From positions 1-19,321 of the forward strand of contig JAQVOT010000003.1 in NCBI GenBank assembly GCA_028702415.1: a DNA stretch of 19,321 bases. The letters run 5' to 3'. Positions 8,826-16,219 of this stretch are shown piece after piece; the first letter of the stretch is position 1; each line of letters begins with the position of its first letter. Position numbers and translations under genes: made by a program. Origin of the DNA: Eubacteriales bacterium (GTDB lineage Bacteria > Bacillota > Clostridia > Peptostreptococcales > Anaerovoracaceae). Below the pieces are notes generated by a model, which was not told the origin of the DNA, did no database searches, and saw only the letters and a list, made by a program, of their open reading frames with translations.

Positions 8826-10286
8826 CTATTCGGATCTCCAGAATCCACGTGTGAATAATACCAGTATTGTATATATTTCGAGTCTGCCTGCAATCATAAG
8901 GAAGCTCAAGAATATTTTTGTGAAAGCGTGCAGATCAGCGAAGCTTCCTGCTAAACCCATAGAACCAAAGCATGTACCCACATTGCCTACAAGGGAAATG
9001 GTGGTTGTGAAGCATTCCACAAGGGGTAGCTGCTCCAAAGCAAGAACGGAAGCTCCCAGAAAAACCGTAACCAGGTACAGGAACATCGTATTTGTCACCG
9101 CAGATACAGTATCGTTAGGAATATCCTTGCGATTGATTCTTAAATTGTGTATTACATTTGAATGCAGACGTGTTCTTATACCCCGCATGATCAGTTTGAA
9201 GACAACAACAAATCTTACAACTTTGTTGCCGCTACTGGCAGATGAAGAACAGCCCCCTATGACCATAAGCAGAATCAGTATCATCTGACAAAAAACAGGC
9301 CACAGAGTGTAATCATCTGATAAATACCCGGTTGTTGTCAGCATCGATACGACCTGGAAGGCTGAGTTTGCAGCCTCACCAGCATAAGACCACCCGGTTT
9401 CAATTAAGTATAGTGCTACAAATATAATGCAGGATGCCACTAGCATTATAAGCAGGTATGCCTTGAACTCAGTATCTTCAGTAAAGGCCTTTAGCCTTCT
9501 TCTGGTGAAGGAATAAAACATAGTGAAGTTACTTCCGGCAATCAGCATGAAAATTACAATGATAACCCGGATGTAAACACTGCTGAAGTGCATAATACCA
9601 TCATTGTAATTTGAAAATCCACCGGTGCTTACGGTGCCCAGAGAATGGATAACTGAATCAAACATGCCCATTCCGCCGACTCGCAAAAGCAGACATTCTA
9701 TAATAGTCAGCATACTGTAACCCACCGATAATCCCAGTAGGATTCTGGAAGTCTTCGGGCTGATCACATCCAGTTTGACGCTTGGTTTGTCGGCTTCAGC
9801 AACACTGGTTCCGTTGACCCCCAGGGCAGGCATAAGAGCCACAGCAAAAACAAGAATGCCCAGCCCACCAAGCCAGGAGGTAATTGACCGCCAAAGCAGC
9901 AGCCCGTGTGGCAGCATTTCCACATCATCAAAGACGGAAACACCTGTTGTGGAGAACCCTGAAGTTGATTCGAAGAAAGCATCAAGAGGGCTCTGAACTG
10001 CATTTGCATAAATATATGGGAAGGAACCGAAGATGGAGGCTGCAAGCCAGCACACAGCCAGAATCATATAGCCATCACGAACTCTCAGATTAACCTTCCA
10101 GGCTTTGGAAAGCATATACATTGCAAAGCCTACAAGCAGATCGATCCATACTGCATGACCGAAACCTGCAGCAATATCATATTCTCCATAATACATGCAT
10201 ACCAAAACAGGTGGCAACATAGCGATGCTAATTGCCACCAGAATCAAACCTGTTATTTTCAATGTCGAGATTAATGTGGTTTTCAT
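8826..10286 (-). CDS. trkH: Trk-type K+ transporter membrane subunit TrkH (first copy)
   Basis: This 486-residue membrane protein is a TrkH/KtrB-type subunit that forms the ion path of a K+ uptake system. The filter loops read GFSTTG (about residues 110-115), STGGFS, TTTGY and GNVG, each with its conserved glycine. Hydrophobic segments run along the whole length. The first two filters are closer to the classical family pattern than those of the paralogue downstream. It lies 16 bases after trkA on the same strand and 12 bases before the second trkH, so all three are surely one operon. The ribosome site is weak (GGG about 8 bases before the ATG). Membrane location and partnership with the neighbouring TrkA follow from the family. 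Confidence 0.94.
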   Translation of the reverse strand: MKTTLISTLKITGLILVAISIAMLPPVLVCMYYGEYDIAAGFGHAVWIDLLVGFAMYMLSKAWKVNLRVRDGYMILAVCWLAASIFGSFPYIYANAVQSPLDAFFESTSGFSTTGVSVFDDVEMLPHGLLLWRSITSWLGGLGILVFAVALMPALGVNGTSVAEADKPSVKLDVISPKTSRILLGLSVGYSMLTIIECLLLRVGGMGMFDSVIHSLGTVSTGGFSNYNDGIMHFSSVYIRVIIVIFMLIAGSNFTMFYSFTRRRLKAFTEDTEFKAYLLIMLVASCIIFVALYLIETGWSYAGEAANSAFQVVSMLTTTGYLSDDYTLWPVFCQMILILLMVIGGCSSSASSGNKVVRFVVVFKLIMRGIRTRLHSNVIHNLRINRKDIPNDTVSAVTNTMFLYLVTVFLGASVLALEQLPLVECFTTTISLVGNVGTCFGSMGLAGSFADLHAFTKIFLSFLMIAGRLEIYTILVLFTRGFWRSE

Positions 10287-10302
10287 AAATACTACCCGAT
10301 AA

Positions 10303-11670
10303 TTACCTGAAGAAGCTAAATTTACTTGTGTCCTTCAGCAGCTTCTCGGTAGTTGTAATATCGCTTAATAGCGATAACAAAAGCATTCGGTCATCTTCTT
10401 CGATGATCGTATCTCCGTTAGGAATAATAACCTCATCTCCTCTGTGGATTGCAGCAATAAGGATGCTTTTCGGAAGATGCAGATCCTTCAGATGCCCTCC
10501 TATTATATTCATATGTGGAGTTGCGTATACTTCCATAATCTCTGCCTGACCCTGTATCAGCTGAGAGGATAAAACTTTCTTTTTCCCCTGTACCAGCCTG
10601 AGGATAATGCTGGTTACAATATCCAGAGGATTCAGGGCCATGTCAACGCCCATGGCAGAAATAATTTCCGCGTAGCTTGTACGGCTTACCTTGGCGATTA
10701 CATCTTCAACGCCATGTCTTTTGGCTGTGAGGGCCAGAAGCAGATTGTCCTCATCGAACCCCGTGGCAGTTACAACCGCATCCATGGAATCAAGGTTTTC
10801 CTCTTCAAGAAACTGGAGGTCAGTGGCGTCCCCATTCAGAACCATAACGTCGTTAAGGTGAGTTGAAAGATAGAAGCAACGCTGCTTGTCTCTTTCGACA
10901 ATCTTTACCGATACACCAAATTCGGAAAGCTTCTCGGCAAGATAGAATCCGGTTTTTCCACCGCCCATAATCATTACTTTTTGCAGGTCAGTGTACTTGC
11001 CTCTTTCGTGAACCTTCTTTGAAAGCTGCTGAATTGAGTTTTTCTCACCCACAACATAAAGGGAGTCGTCATTTTCAATCACATCACCTCCATGGGGAAT
11101 GATAACCTTACCGTTTCTGGAAATGGCAACCACCAGCATTTTCGGAAGAACAGTGCTGAATTTAGTAATAGGCAGGTCAACAAGCTTGCTCATTTTATAT
11201 GCATGAAATTCCAGCAGCGCAATCTTGCCGGTGGAATAAATTCCGTTACTCAGAGTGTATTTCTCAACAAGATATTTGTAAATCTCATTCGTTATTTCCA
11301 GGTCAGGATTGATGATATAATCAATATCCATCAGATCCTTGATAAACTGGATCTGTTGCATGTGTTCAGGATCTCTGACTCTGACGATAACCCTGCCACA
11401 GCCCAGTTTCTTGGCAAAGGCGGCAATAACCAGATTGGTTTCGTCATTTCCTGTTGCGGTGATAAGGAAGTCATATGAAGAGATGTTTATACTTTTCAGA
11501 GCTTTGATTTCCTTGGCGTTGGCGGTAACCGTGAGAACGTCAATATGGGAACTTACTCTCTGCAGCAGGTTCTCATCTGTGTCTATAATTGTAACGGCGT
11601 GATCACCGCCAAGAAGTGCGTTTGCAACCTTCATTCCAAGTTTGCCTGCGCCCACTATTGCAACTTTCAT
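10303..11670 (-). CDS. trkA: Trk system K+ uptake regulatory protein TrkA
   Basis: This 455-residue cytoplasmic protein gates TrkH channels in response to nucleotides. It has the full double layout: an RCK-N domain beginning MKVAIVGAGKLG with a GxGxxG fold (G7, G9, G12) and the acidic end of strand 2 (IIDTDE), an RCK-C domain, then a second RCK-N at about residue 235 (IMGGGKTG, then VERDK) and a second RCK-C near the end (IAAIHRGDEVIIPNGDT). The length fits the usual ~450-460 residues. AAAGGAG lies about 8 bases before the ATG. It is the first gene of the minus-strand operon and must serve two different TrkH subunits, since no second trkA is seen here. A consensus -10 lies just upstream. Confidence 0.96.
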   Translation of the reverse strand: MKVAIVGAGKLGMKVANALLGGDHAVTIIDTDENLLQRVSSHIDVLTVTANAKEIKALKSINISSYDFLITATGNDETNLVIAAFAKKLGCGRVIVRVRDPEHMQQIQFIKDLMDIDYIINPDLEITNEIYKYLVEKYTLSNGIYSTGKIALLEFHAYKMSKLVDLPITKFSTVLPKMLVVAISRNGKVIIPHGGDVIENDDSLYVVGEKNSIQQLSKKVHERGKYTDLQKVMIMGGGKTGFYLAEKLSEFGVSVKIVERDKQRCFYLSTHLNDVMVLNGDATDLQFLEEENLDSMDAVVTATGFDEDNLLLALTAKRHGVEDVIAKVSRTSYAEIISAMGVDMALNPLDIVTSIILRLVQGKKKVLSSQLIQGQAEIMEVYATPHMNIIGGHLKDLHLPKSILIAAIHRGDEVIIPNGDTIIEEDDRMLLLSLLSDITTTEKLLKDTSKFSFFR

Positions 11671-11700
11671 TTTTTTGCTCCTTTTATTAAATCAAAGGTT

Positions 11701-11728
11701 ATTATACTCCCATTAATATGGAATTCAA
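11701..11728 (-). promoter_or_regulatory. Predicted sigma-A promoter of the trkA-trkH-trkH operon
   Basis: On the minus strand TTGAAT (11728-11723) and a perfect TATAAT (11706-11701) are 16 bases apart. Transcription would start near 11694, about 24 bases before trkA. The -35 lies one base from the -35 of the divergent plus-strand promoter. Confidence 0.65.
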
Positions 11729-11729
11729 G

Positions 11730-11759
11730 TTGATTGAGTATAATTTCACATGTTACAAT
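11730..11759 (+). promoter_or_regulatory. Predicted promoter of the MBL-fold hydrolase / HAD phosphatase operon
   Basis: TTGATT (11730-11735) and TACAAT (11754-11759) are 18 bases apart. Transcription would start near 11766. It faces away from the trk promoter, and the two -35 boxes are separated by one base. Confidence 0.55.
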
Positions 11760-11802
11760 AGCATAGTTACTAAATGAAAGCAAATTAATGGAGAGCAAGA
11801 TA

Positions 11803-12405
11803 GTGGAAATCAAGCGTTTTATCGGAGGCCTGTTAGAGGCAAATTGTTTTGTAATTCGTGATACGAAGGCAGACCGGGATTGTTTAATAATTGATCCGGG
11901 TTATGAAGCGAAAAAAATCATGAAATATATGAGGGATGAAAACCTGAACCCCTTGGGAATAGTCCTCACACATCATCATCACGACCATAGTGGAGCGGCC
12001 GAAAAACTGGCAAAGGAGCTGGAGCTTGAAATAATGATTCACACAGATGACGCGGATAGCTTCGAATCCCCGGGCAGACTCCTTTCGGATGGAGATGTAT
12101 TAGAGCTTGGTAAGGACAAATTAGTAATATGTCACACACCGGGGCACACCCGTGGAAGCATATGTCTGTATTCAAAAAGGAGCAGCGTCTGTTTCACGGG
12201 AGACACCGTATTCAATGTGGATCTGGGGCGGACAGATCTGGAGGACGGCAGTGAGGAAGAGATGAAGTCAAGCATAAGAGAGGTTGTGAACAAGTGGGGA
12301 AACCAGGTCACCATTTATCCCGGACATGGGGATCCGGCAACCATGAAGTATGTACGCAAATACAATACGGAATTTATAGAATTAGCAGGGAATAAAAATG
12401 ATTAA
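11803..12405 (+). CDS. MBL-fold metallohydrolase (glyoxalase II-like)
   Basis: This 200-residue cytoplasmic protein belongs to the metallo-beta-lactamase-fold hydrolases, in the small glyoxalase II/YcbL-like group. The metal-binding motif THHHHDHSG supplies H57, H59, D61 and H62. It is followed by HTPGHT, the FTGDTVF aspartate and the C-terminal YPGHGDP histidine, so the two-metal site looks complete. The substrate is unknown; thioesters such as S-lactoylglutathione-type compounds are possible. I chose the GTG at 11803 because GGAG at 11790-11793 lies 9 bases upstream and homologues start with a short EIKRF-type strand. The ATG at 11788 would add five residues and has no good ribosome site. 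Its end overlaps the next gene by 8 bases, so the two are co-translated. Confidence 0.9.
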   Translation: MEIKRFIGGLLEANCFVIRDTKADRDCLIIDPGYEAKKIMKYMRDENLNPLGIVLTHHHHDHSGAAEKLAKELELEIMIHTDDADSFESPGRLLSDGDVLELGKDKLVICHTPGHTRGSICLYSKRSSVCFTGDTVFNVDLGRTDLEDGSEEEMKSSIREVVNKWGNQVTIYPGHGDPATMKYVRKYNTEFIELAGNKND

Positions 12406-13231
12406 GCTTATTGCACTTGACCTTGATGGGACAACATTGAATAAAAAAGGAAAGCTCAGCCAAGGAAATCGCAGGGCTTTGCAGGAGGCAGCTGATAAGG
12501 GTGTTGCAATAGTAATTGCCACGGGAAGACCTTTCGTTGCCTTGCCTCAGGATATTATCGATTTTGAACTTGTGAGATATGTGCTAACATCCAACGGAGC
12601 ACGTATTTTCGATCTGCAGGAGGGCAAATCAGTTTACGAGAACTGTTTGCAACCCCATTCTGTTGAAGCGGCTGTGAAGCTTCTGGAAAACACCAAGCAC
12701 GTGCTGGAAACCTTCGTTGATGGCGTGGCCTACATTGAAGGCTGGTATTACAGACAGGTGCAGCAGACCCGTGTAAGTTTTAAAAATGTGGATTACATTC
12801 TGAACACCCGATGTCCCCAGGATGATTTTTACCAGTTCATGCTGGATAACAGCAGCAGAATTGAGAACATAAATGTGAATTTCGAAGATACAAGCGAGAA
12901 ACCCGAAATGAAGCTTAAACTGGAGGCTTTGCCTGATGTGACCATTACCAGCTCCTTTGATCACAACCTGGAGATTGGAGGCAAAACAACATCAAAGGCA
13001 GAGGCTTTAAGGCAGATGTGTAAACTTCTCGATGTTAAGCTATCAGAAGTAATGGCAGTAGGAGACAGCCCAAATGACATTTCTATGCTGGAAGAAGCCG
13101 GAATTGCAGTTGCCGTTGCGAATGCCAAACCAGAGATAAAGGCCATGGCTGACTATATCGCACCCGATCACGATCAGGACGGAGTAGCAGATGCGATTTA
13201 CAGATATACGGGGATGGGAAAAGATCGATAA
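12398..13231 (+). CDS. Cof-type HAD-IIB family phosphatase
   Basis: This 277-residue cytoplasmic protein is a haloacid dehalogenase-superfamily phosphatase of the Cof/IIB group, which typically acts on sugar phosphates, flavin mononucleotide or related metabolites. Motif I is LDLDGT, with nucleophile D8 and acid D10. Motif II is the Thr of IATGRP, motif III is K200 in TTSKAEAL, and motif IV is GDSPND (D223, D227). The middle of the protein (about residues 85-190) is the cap domain that sets specificity, and it gives no clear substrate clue. The start overlaps the end of the MBL hydrolase gene. A terminator follows. The pair may act on one metabolite, but this cannot be decided from the sequence. 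Confidence 0.93.
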   Translation: MIKLIALDLDGTTLNKKGKLSQGNRRALQEAADKGVAIVIATGRPFVALPQDIIDFELVRYVLTSNGARIFDLQEGKSVYENCLQPHSVEAAVKLLENTKHVLETFVDGVAYIEGWYYRQVQQTRVSFKNVDYILNTRCPQDDFYQFMLDNSSRIENINVNFEDTSEKPEMKLKLEALPDVTITSSFDHNLEIGGKTTSKAEALRQMCKLLDVKLSEVMAVGDSPNDISMLEEAGIAVAVANAKPEIKAMADYIAPDHDQDGVADAIYRYTGMGKDR

Positions 13232-13243
13232 AAACACATAAAG

Positions 13244-13274
13244 AACCTGTGATGTAATAAAGTCACAGGTTTTT
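13244..13274 (+). terminator. Rho-independent terminator after the HAD phosphatase gene
   Basis: AACCTGTGA and TCACAGGTT form a perfect 9-bp stem with a 10-base loop, ending in TTTTT. It closes the two-gene MBL-HAD operon. Confidence 0.85.
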
Positions 13275-13310
13275 AAATAAGAGCAAAATGTTAAATAATG
13301 GAAAGAATGG

Positions 13311-13339
13311 TTGACATTGCCAAATACTGATAATATAAT
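13311..13339 (+). promoter_or_regulatory. Full-consensus sigma-A promoter of yraN-comM-dprA
   Basis: TTGACA (13311-13316) and TATAAT (13334-13339) are both perfect and exactly 17 bases apart. Transcription would start near 13346, 16 bases before the yraN ATG, with GGAG at 13351-13354. Confidence 0.88.
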
Positions 13340-13361
13340 TCAATAAAAAAGGAGCAATGAT

Positions 13362-13700
13362 ATGGACAAACGGGTATTGGGACAGATTGGAGAAAATACG
13401 GCTGCAGATGTATTGAGGGCAAAAGGGTATAAGATTCTAAGGCAGAATTACAGATGTAACTATGGGGAAATTGACATCATAGCAGAAAAGTCCGGGGATA
13501 TGAGTTTTGTAGAGGTTAAGACCAGACAGAACTTTCGATTTGGGCGGCCCTGTGAAGCGGTTTCGGAAGAAAAGAAAAAACACATCAGAAGAGTAGCCGG
13601 ATGCTATCTGAAGGAAATGAAGGAAAAAGGATACATACCCAGAAGTTATGATTTTCAGGTTATGGAGGTTGTTATTCAACAAATAGAACATGCCTTCTAG
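13362..13700 (+). CDS. yraN: YraN/UPF0102 family nuclease-like protein
   Basis: This 112-residue protein belongs to UPF0102 (YraN), a conserved bacterial family with a PD-(D/E)xK nuclease-like fold and no settled function, often linked to DNA processing by gene context. The family pattern is clear: GQIGENTAADVLRAKGYKIL, then NYRCNYGEIDIIA with D38, and SFVEVKTR with E51 and K53, which would form the nuclease-type active site. Length is normal. GGAG lies 7 bases before the ATG. It is the first gene after a consensus promoter and precedes comM and dprA, both linked to DNA uptake or recombination. Confidence 0.93.
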   Translation: MDKRVLGQIGENTAADVLRAKGYKILRQNYRCNYGEIDIIAEKSGDMSFVEVKTRQNFRFGRPCEAVSEEKKKHIRRVAGCYLKEMKEKGYIPRSYDFQVMEVVIQQIEHAF

Positions 13701-13739
13701 AAATTAAATAATAGGGGAAAATAAAAAAGGGAAGAACAG

Positions 13740-15260
13740 ATGTTAACAAAAGTTAAAACGGCAATGCTGTCCGGGGTTGCAGGATATCCGGTTACTGTGG
13801 AAACGGACCTTCACAGGGGAATGCCCGGATTTCATATCGTTGGCCTAGCTGATACAACCATCAAGGAAGCCAGTCAGAGAATCAAACCCGCCATAATGAA
13901 CTGCGGGTATATTTTCCCCAGCGAGAAAGTGACCGTTAACCTGGTGCCGGCCTTCAAGCCAAAGGAAGGCAGCCATTTCGATTTACCCATAGCTATAGGA
14001 ATAATGATGCTGGGAGAATATGTTATTGAGATGGAAAACACAGGGTTTCTGGGTGAAGTTTCACTGGATGGCAGGATAAATGAAATAAGAGGAGCATTGC
14101 CCCTTGCCATAGCTCTAAGAAAATCCGGGATCAGAAACATAGTGCTGCCGGTAGGTAATGCCCAGGAGGTGTCAATCCTTGAGGACATAAATATTATTCC
14201 GGTCAGCCATCTGAAGGAGGCCGCGGATCATGTTCTGGGAAAATGGAGGCCAGACATATATAAAAGGAAAGAAATAAAAAAAATGAGCAGAAAAGCCATA
14301 CCTGATTTTGCACAGGTAGTCGGACAGGAAAGCGTGAAGCGAGCCATAGTAATCGGAGCGGCAGGAAACCACGGCATGCTTATGATGGGGAGTCCAGGTT
14401 GTGGCAAGACCATGATGGCCAGGCGAATCCCGGGGATACTTCCGGAACTTTCATACGAAGAAAAAGTGGAGATAACCGGAGTGTACAGCGTTGCGGGACT
14501 GTTGTCCCGGGAAAATCCGGTAATTATGGAGAGACCATTCAGAAACCCCCATCATACCATAACGCAAACAGGGCTCATCGGAGGAGGAACAAGACCGCGG
14601 CCGGGAGAAATTTCTCTTGCCCATCGGGGCGTGTTGTTTCTTGACGAGCTTGGAGAATTTGATTCCAGGGTGATAGATGCCATGCGTCAGCCAATTGAAG
14701 ATGGCTTCGTTCGAATAAACAGAAATCTTGAAGAGCTTGTTTTTCCCTCCAAGGTTATGGTCGTTATTGCTGCCAACCCATGCAAATGCGGAAATCTCTG
14801 GGATGAAAAGAAAATATGCACCTGTTCCAGAAAGCAGATTGAAAGTCACATGAGAAAGCTGATGGGTCCCTTTGCGGATAGAATTGACATGCATATTAAA
14901 GTGAATCCCGTATCAAAAGAAAAACTTACGGAAATACGAGACAGTCAGAAATGGGAGGACAGCTGCTCCATGTCCGCGAAAGTTCAGGCCGCCAGGATTC
15001 TGCAGGAGAAAAGATATATGGGATCCGGGATGAGATGTAACAGCGAACTGGATGAGAAGAGAATAAAACAGCACTGCCAACTGGGAGATGAGGCACAGGC
15101 AATGATGTTGGCGGCCTATGAAAGGATGGGACTCAGTATGAGAGGGTACAACAAGATTTTGAAGCTTGCGCGAACAATAGCAGACCTTGCTAGTTGTGAT
15201 AATATTGGTGCCGAACATGTAGCGGAGGCGCTGATGTATCGGATTGATCTGGGGTATTGA
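13740..15260 (+). CDS. comM: ComM/YifB family Mg-chelatase-like AAA+ ATPase
   Basis: This 506-residue protein is the YifB/ComM family. In naturally transformable Gram-negative bacteria ComM is a hexameric helicase that extends branch migration during integration of incoming DNA. The N-terminal ChlI-type domain (about residues 1-170) includes GMPGFHIVGLAD and a long RxxxAxxNCGYxFP segment. The AAA+ core has Walker A GSPGCGKT (217-224), Walker B VLFLDELGE (D302, E303), a sensor AANPCKCG with a cysteine cluster, and the C-terminal Mg-chelatase domain ending in LARTIADL. Length is typical. It follows yraN by 39 bases and precedes dprA by 4, a gene trio usual in Firmicutes. Confidence 0.94.
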   Translation: MLTKVKTAMLSGVAGYPVTVETDLHRGMPGFHIVGLADTTIKEASQRIKPAIMNCGYIFPSEKVTVNLVPAFKPKEGSHFDLPIAIGIMMLGEYVIEMENTGFLGEVSLDGRINEIRGALPLAIALRKSGIRNIVLPVGNAQEVSILEDINIIPVSHLKEAADHVLGKWRPDIYKRKEIKKMSRKAIPDFAQVVGQESVKRAIVIGAAGNHGMLMMGSPGCGKTMMARRIPGILPELSYEEKVEITGVYSVAGLLSRENPVIMERPFRNPHHTITQTGLIGGGTRPRPGEISLAHRGVLFLDELGEFDSRVIDAMRQPIEDGFVRINRNLEELVFPSKVMVVIAANPCKCGNLWDEKKICTCSRKQIESHMRKLMGPFADRIDMHIKVNPVSKEKLTEIRDSQKWEDSCSMSAKVQAARILQEKRYMGSGMRCNSELDEKRIKQHCQLGDEAQAMMLAAYERMGLSMRGYNKILKLARTIADLASCDNIGAEHVAEALMYRIDLGY

Positions 15261-15264
15261 CAGA

Positions 15265-16143
15265 ATGAAAGAGTACAATTTCAGTGAAAGGGTGCAGGTT
15301 TTAACCTCAGGAGACCCTAAATATCCCGGAATTCTAAAGGAAATCAGAAAGCCACCGAAGCAGTTATTCTATATCGGAAACATTGGAATGCTCAACGAAA
15401 TCTGTGTCGCAGTGGTTGGTTCACGTACAAGCACATTGTACGGGCGCAATGTAGCAAAACAGATTGGGCGTAGGCTTGCAGAAAAGGGAGTTACAGTTAT
15501 AAGCGGCATGGCATTGGGAATTGATTCCTGCGCCCACATAGGGGCTCTGGAAGCGGCAGGCTTTACCGCGGCTGTGCTTGGCTGTGGAGTGGATAGATGT
15601 TATCCTCCCGAAAACTTTGAGTTGAAGGCAGAACTGGAAAGAAAAGGGCTGGTGTTGTCGGAGTATCCACCGGGCACAGCACCTGAAAGATACAACTTTC
15701 CCGAAAGAAACAGAATTATCAGCGGGCTCTGCCAGATGACCGTAGTGGTTCAGGCCAGAAACAGAAGCGGTGCACTTATAACTGCGGAACAGGCGGCAGA
15801 TCAGGGCCGGGAGATAATGGCGGTGCCGGGAAACATTGACAGCCAGTACAATCTGGGTAATAACAAACTGATAAAAGAAGGGGCCATGCCGCTTATCTGT
15901 ATAGACGACATTCTGGAGCCTCTGGGATTGAATGGCGTGGACCCTGAACGGGCAAAAGCAAGATTGAGCAATACAGAATTTGAAATTTATAACATGATTC
16001 GTCAGAAAGGGGAAATGAGTATAGATGAGATATGCATGAACATGGGAAGAGATCCCTCATATGTGAATCCTATACTGTCTGTAATGGAGATGAAAGGATT
16101 TACCTGTTCAGCCCTTGGGAAAATTTTTCTTGCAAATATGTAA
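15265..16143 (+). CDS. dprA: DNA-processing protein DprA (Smf)
   Basis: This 292-residue cytoplasmic protein loads RecA on incoming single-stranded DNA in natural transformation and is widespread beyond competent species. The Rossmann-like core has VAVVGSRTSTLYG (R54), VISGMALGIDSCAH, LGCGVDRCYPPEN, YPPGTAPERYNFPERNRIIS, SGALITAEQA and VPGNI, all in family order. A winged-helix-like tail follows at about residues 235-292. I chose the ATG at 15265, which has GGGG at 15251-15254 and begins 4 bases after the comM stop. A TTG at 15244 is in frame but would overlap comM and has no better ribosome site. The topA promoter lies in its last codons. Confidence 0.95.
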   Translation: MKEYNFSERVQVLTSGDPKYPGILKEIRKPPKQLFYIGNIGMLNEICVAVVGSRTSTLYGRNVAKQIGRRLAEKGVTVISGMALGIDSCAHIGALEAAGFTAAVLGCGVDRCYPPENFELKAELERKGLVLSEYPPGTAPERYNFPERNRIISGLCQMTVVVQARNRSGALITAEQAADQGREIMAVPGNIDSQYNLGNNKLIKEGAMPLICIDDILEPLGLNGVDPERAKARLSNTEFEIYNMIRQKGEMSIDEICMNMGRDPSYVNPILSVMEMKGFTCSALGKIFLANM

Positions 16144-16158
16144 ATATGCCCATATAAT
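16130..16158 (+). promoter_or_regulatory. Predicted sigma-A promoter of topA
   Basis: TTGCAA (16130-16135) and a perfect TATAAT (16153-16158) are 17 bases apart. The -35 lies inside the end of dprA. Transcription would start near 16165, about 55 bases before the topA ATG, so topA can be made independently of the dprA operon. Confidence 0.65.
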
Positions 16159-16219
16159 CGTGAAATGAAAAAAGGAGTTACTGGTCGCCGAAGGTTTTTT
16201 GGCACGGAAAGGGCGTTTA

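Noticed and set aside
8851..9288. Plus-strand frame of 145 codons within the trkH genes
   Set aside because: Lies entirely inside an intact minus-strand TrkH and has no family features.
11092..11478. Plus-strand frame of 128 codons within trkA
   Set aside because: Shadow of an intact TrkA coding sequence with no domain resemblance.
14451..14894. Minus-strand frame of 147 codons within comM
   Set aside because: Shadow of the AAA+ core of ComM; no ribosome site or family match.
15244..15264. TTG start that would extend DprA by 7 residues
   Set aside because: It overlaps comM; the ATG at 15265 has GGGG at a proper distance and starts just after the comM stop.
16199..16219. TTG start that would extend TopA by 7 residues
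   Set aside because: No ribosome site at a usable distance; AAAGGG precedes the ATG at 16220 and homologues start there.
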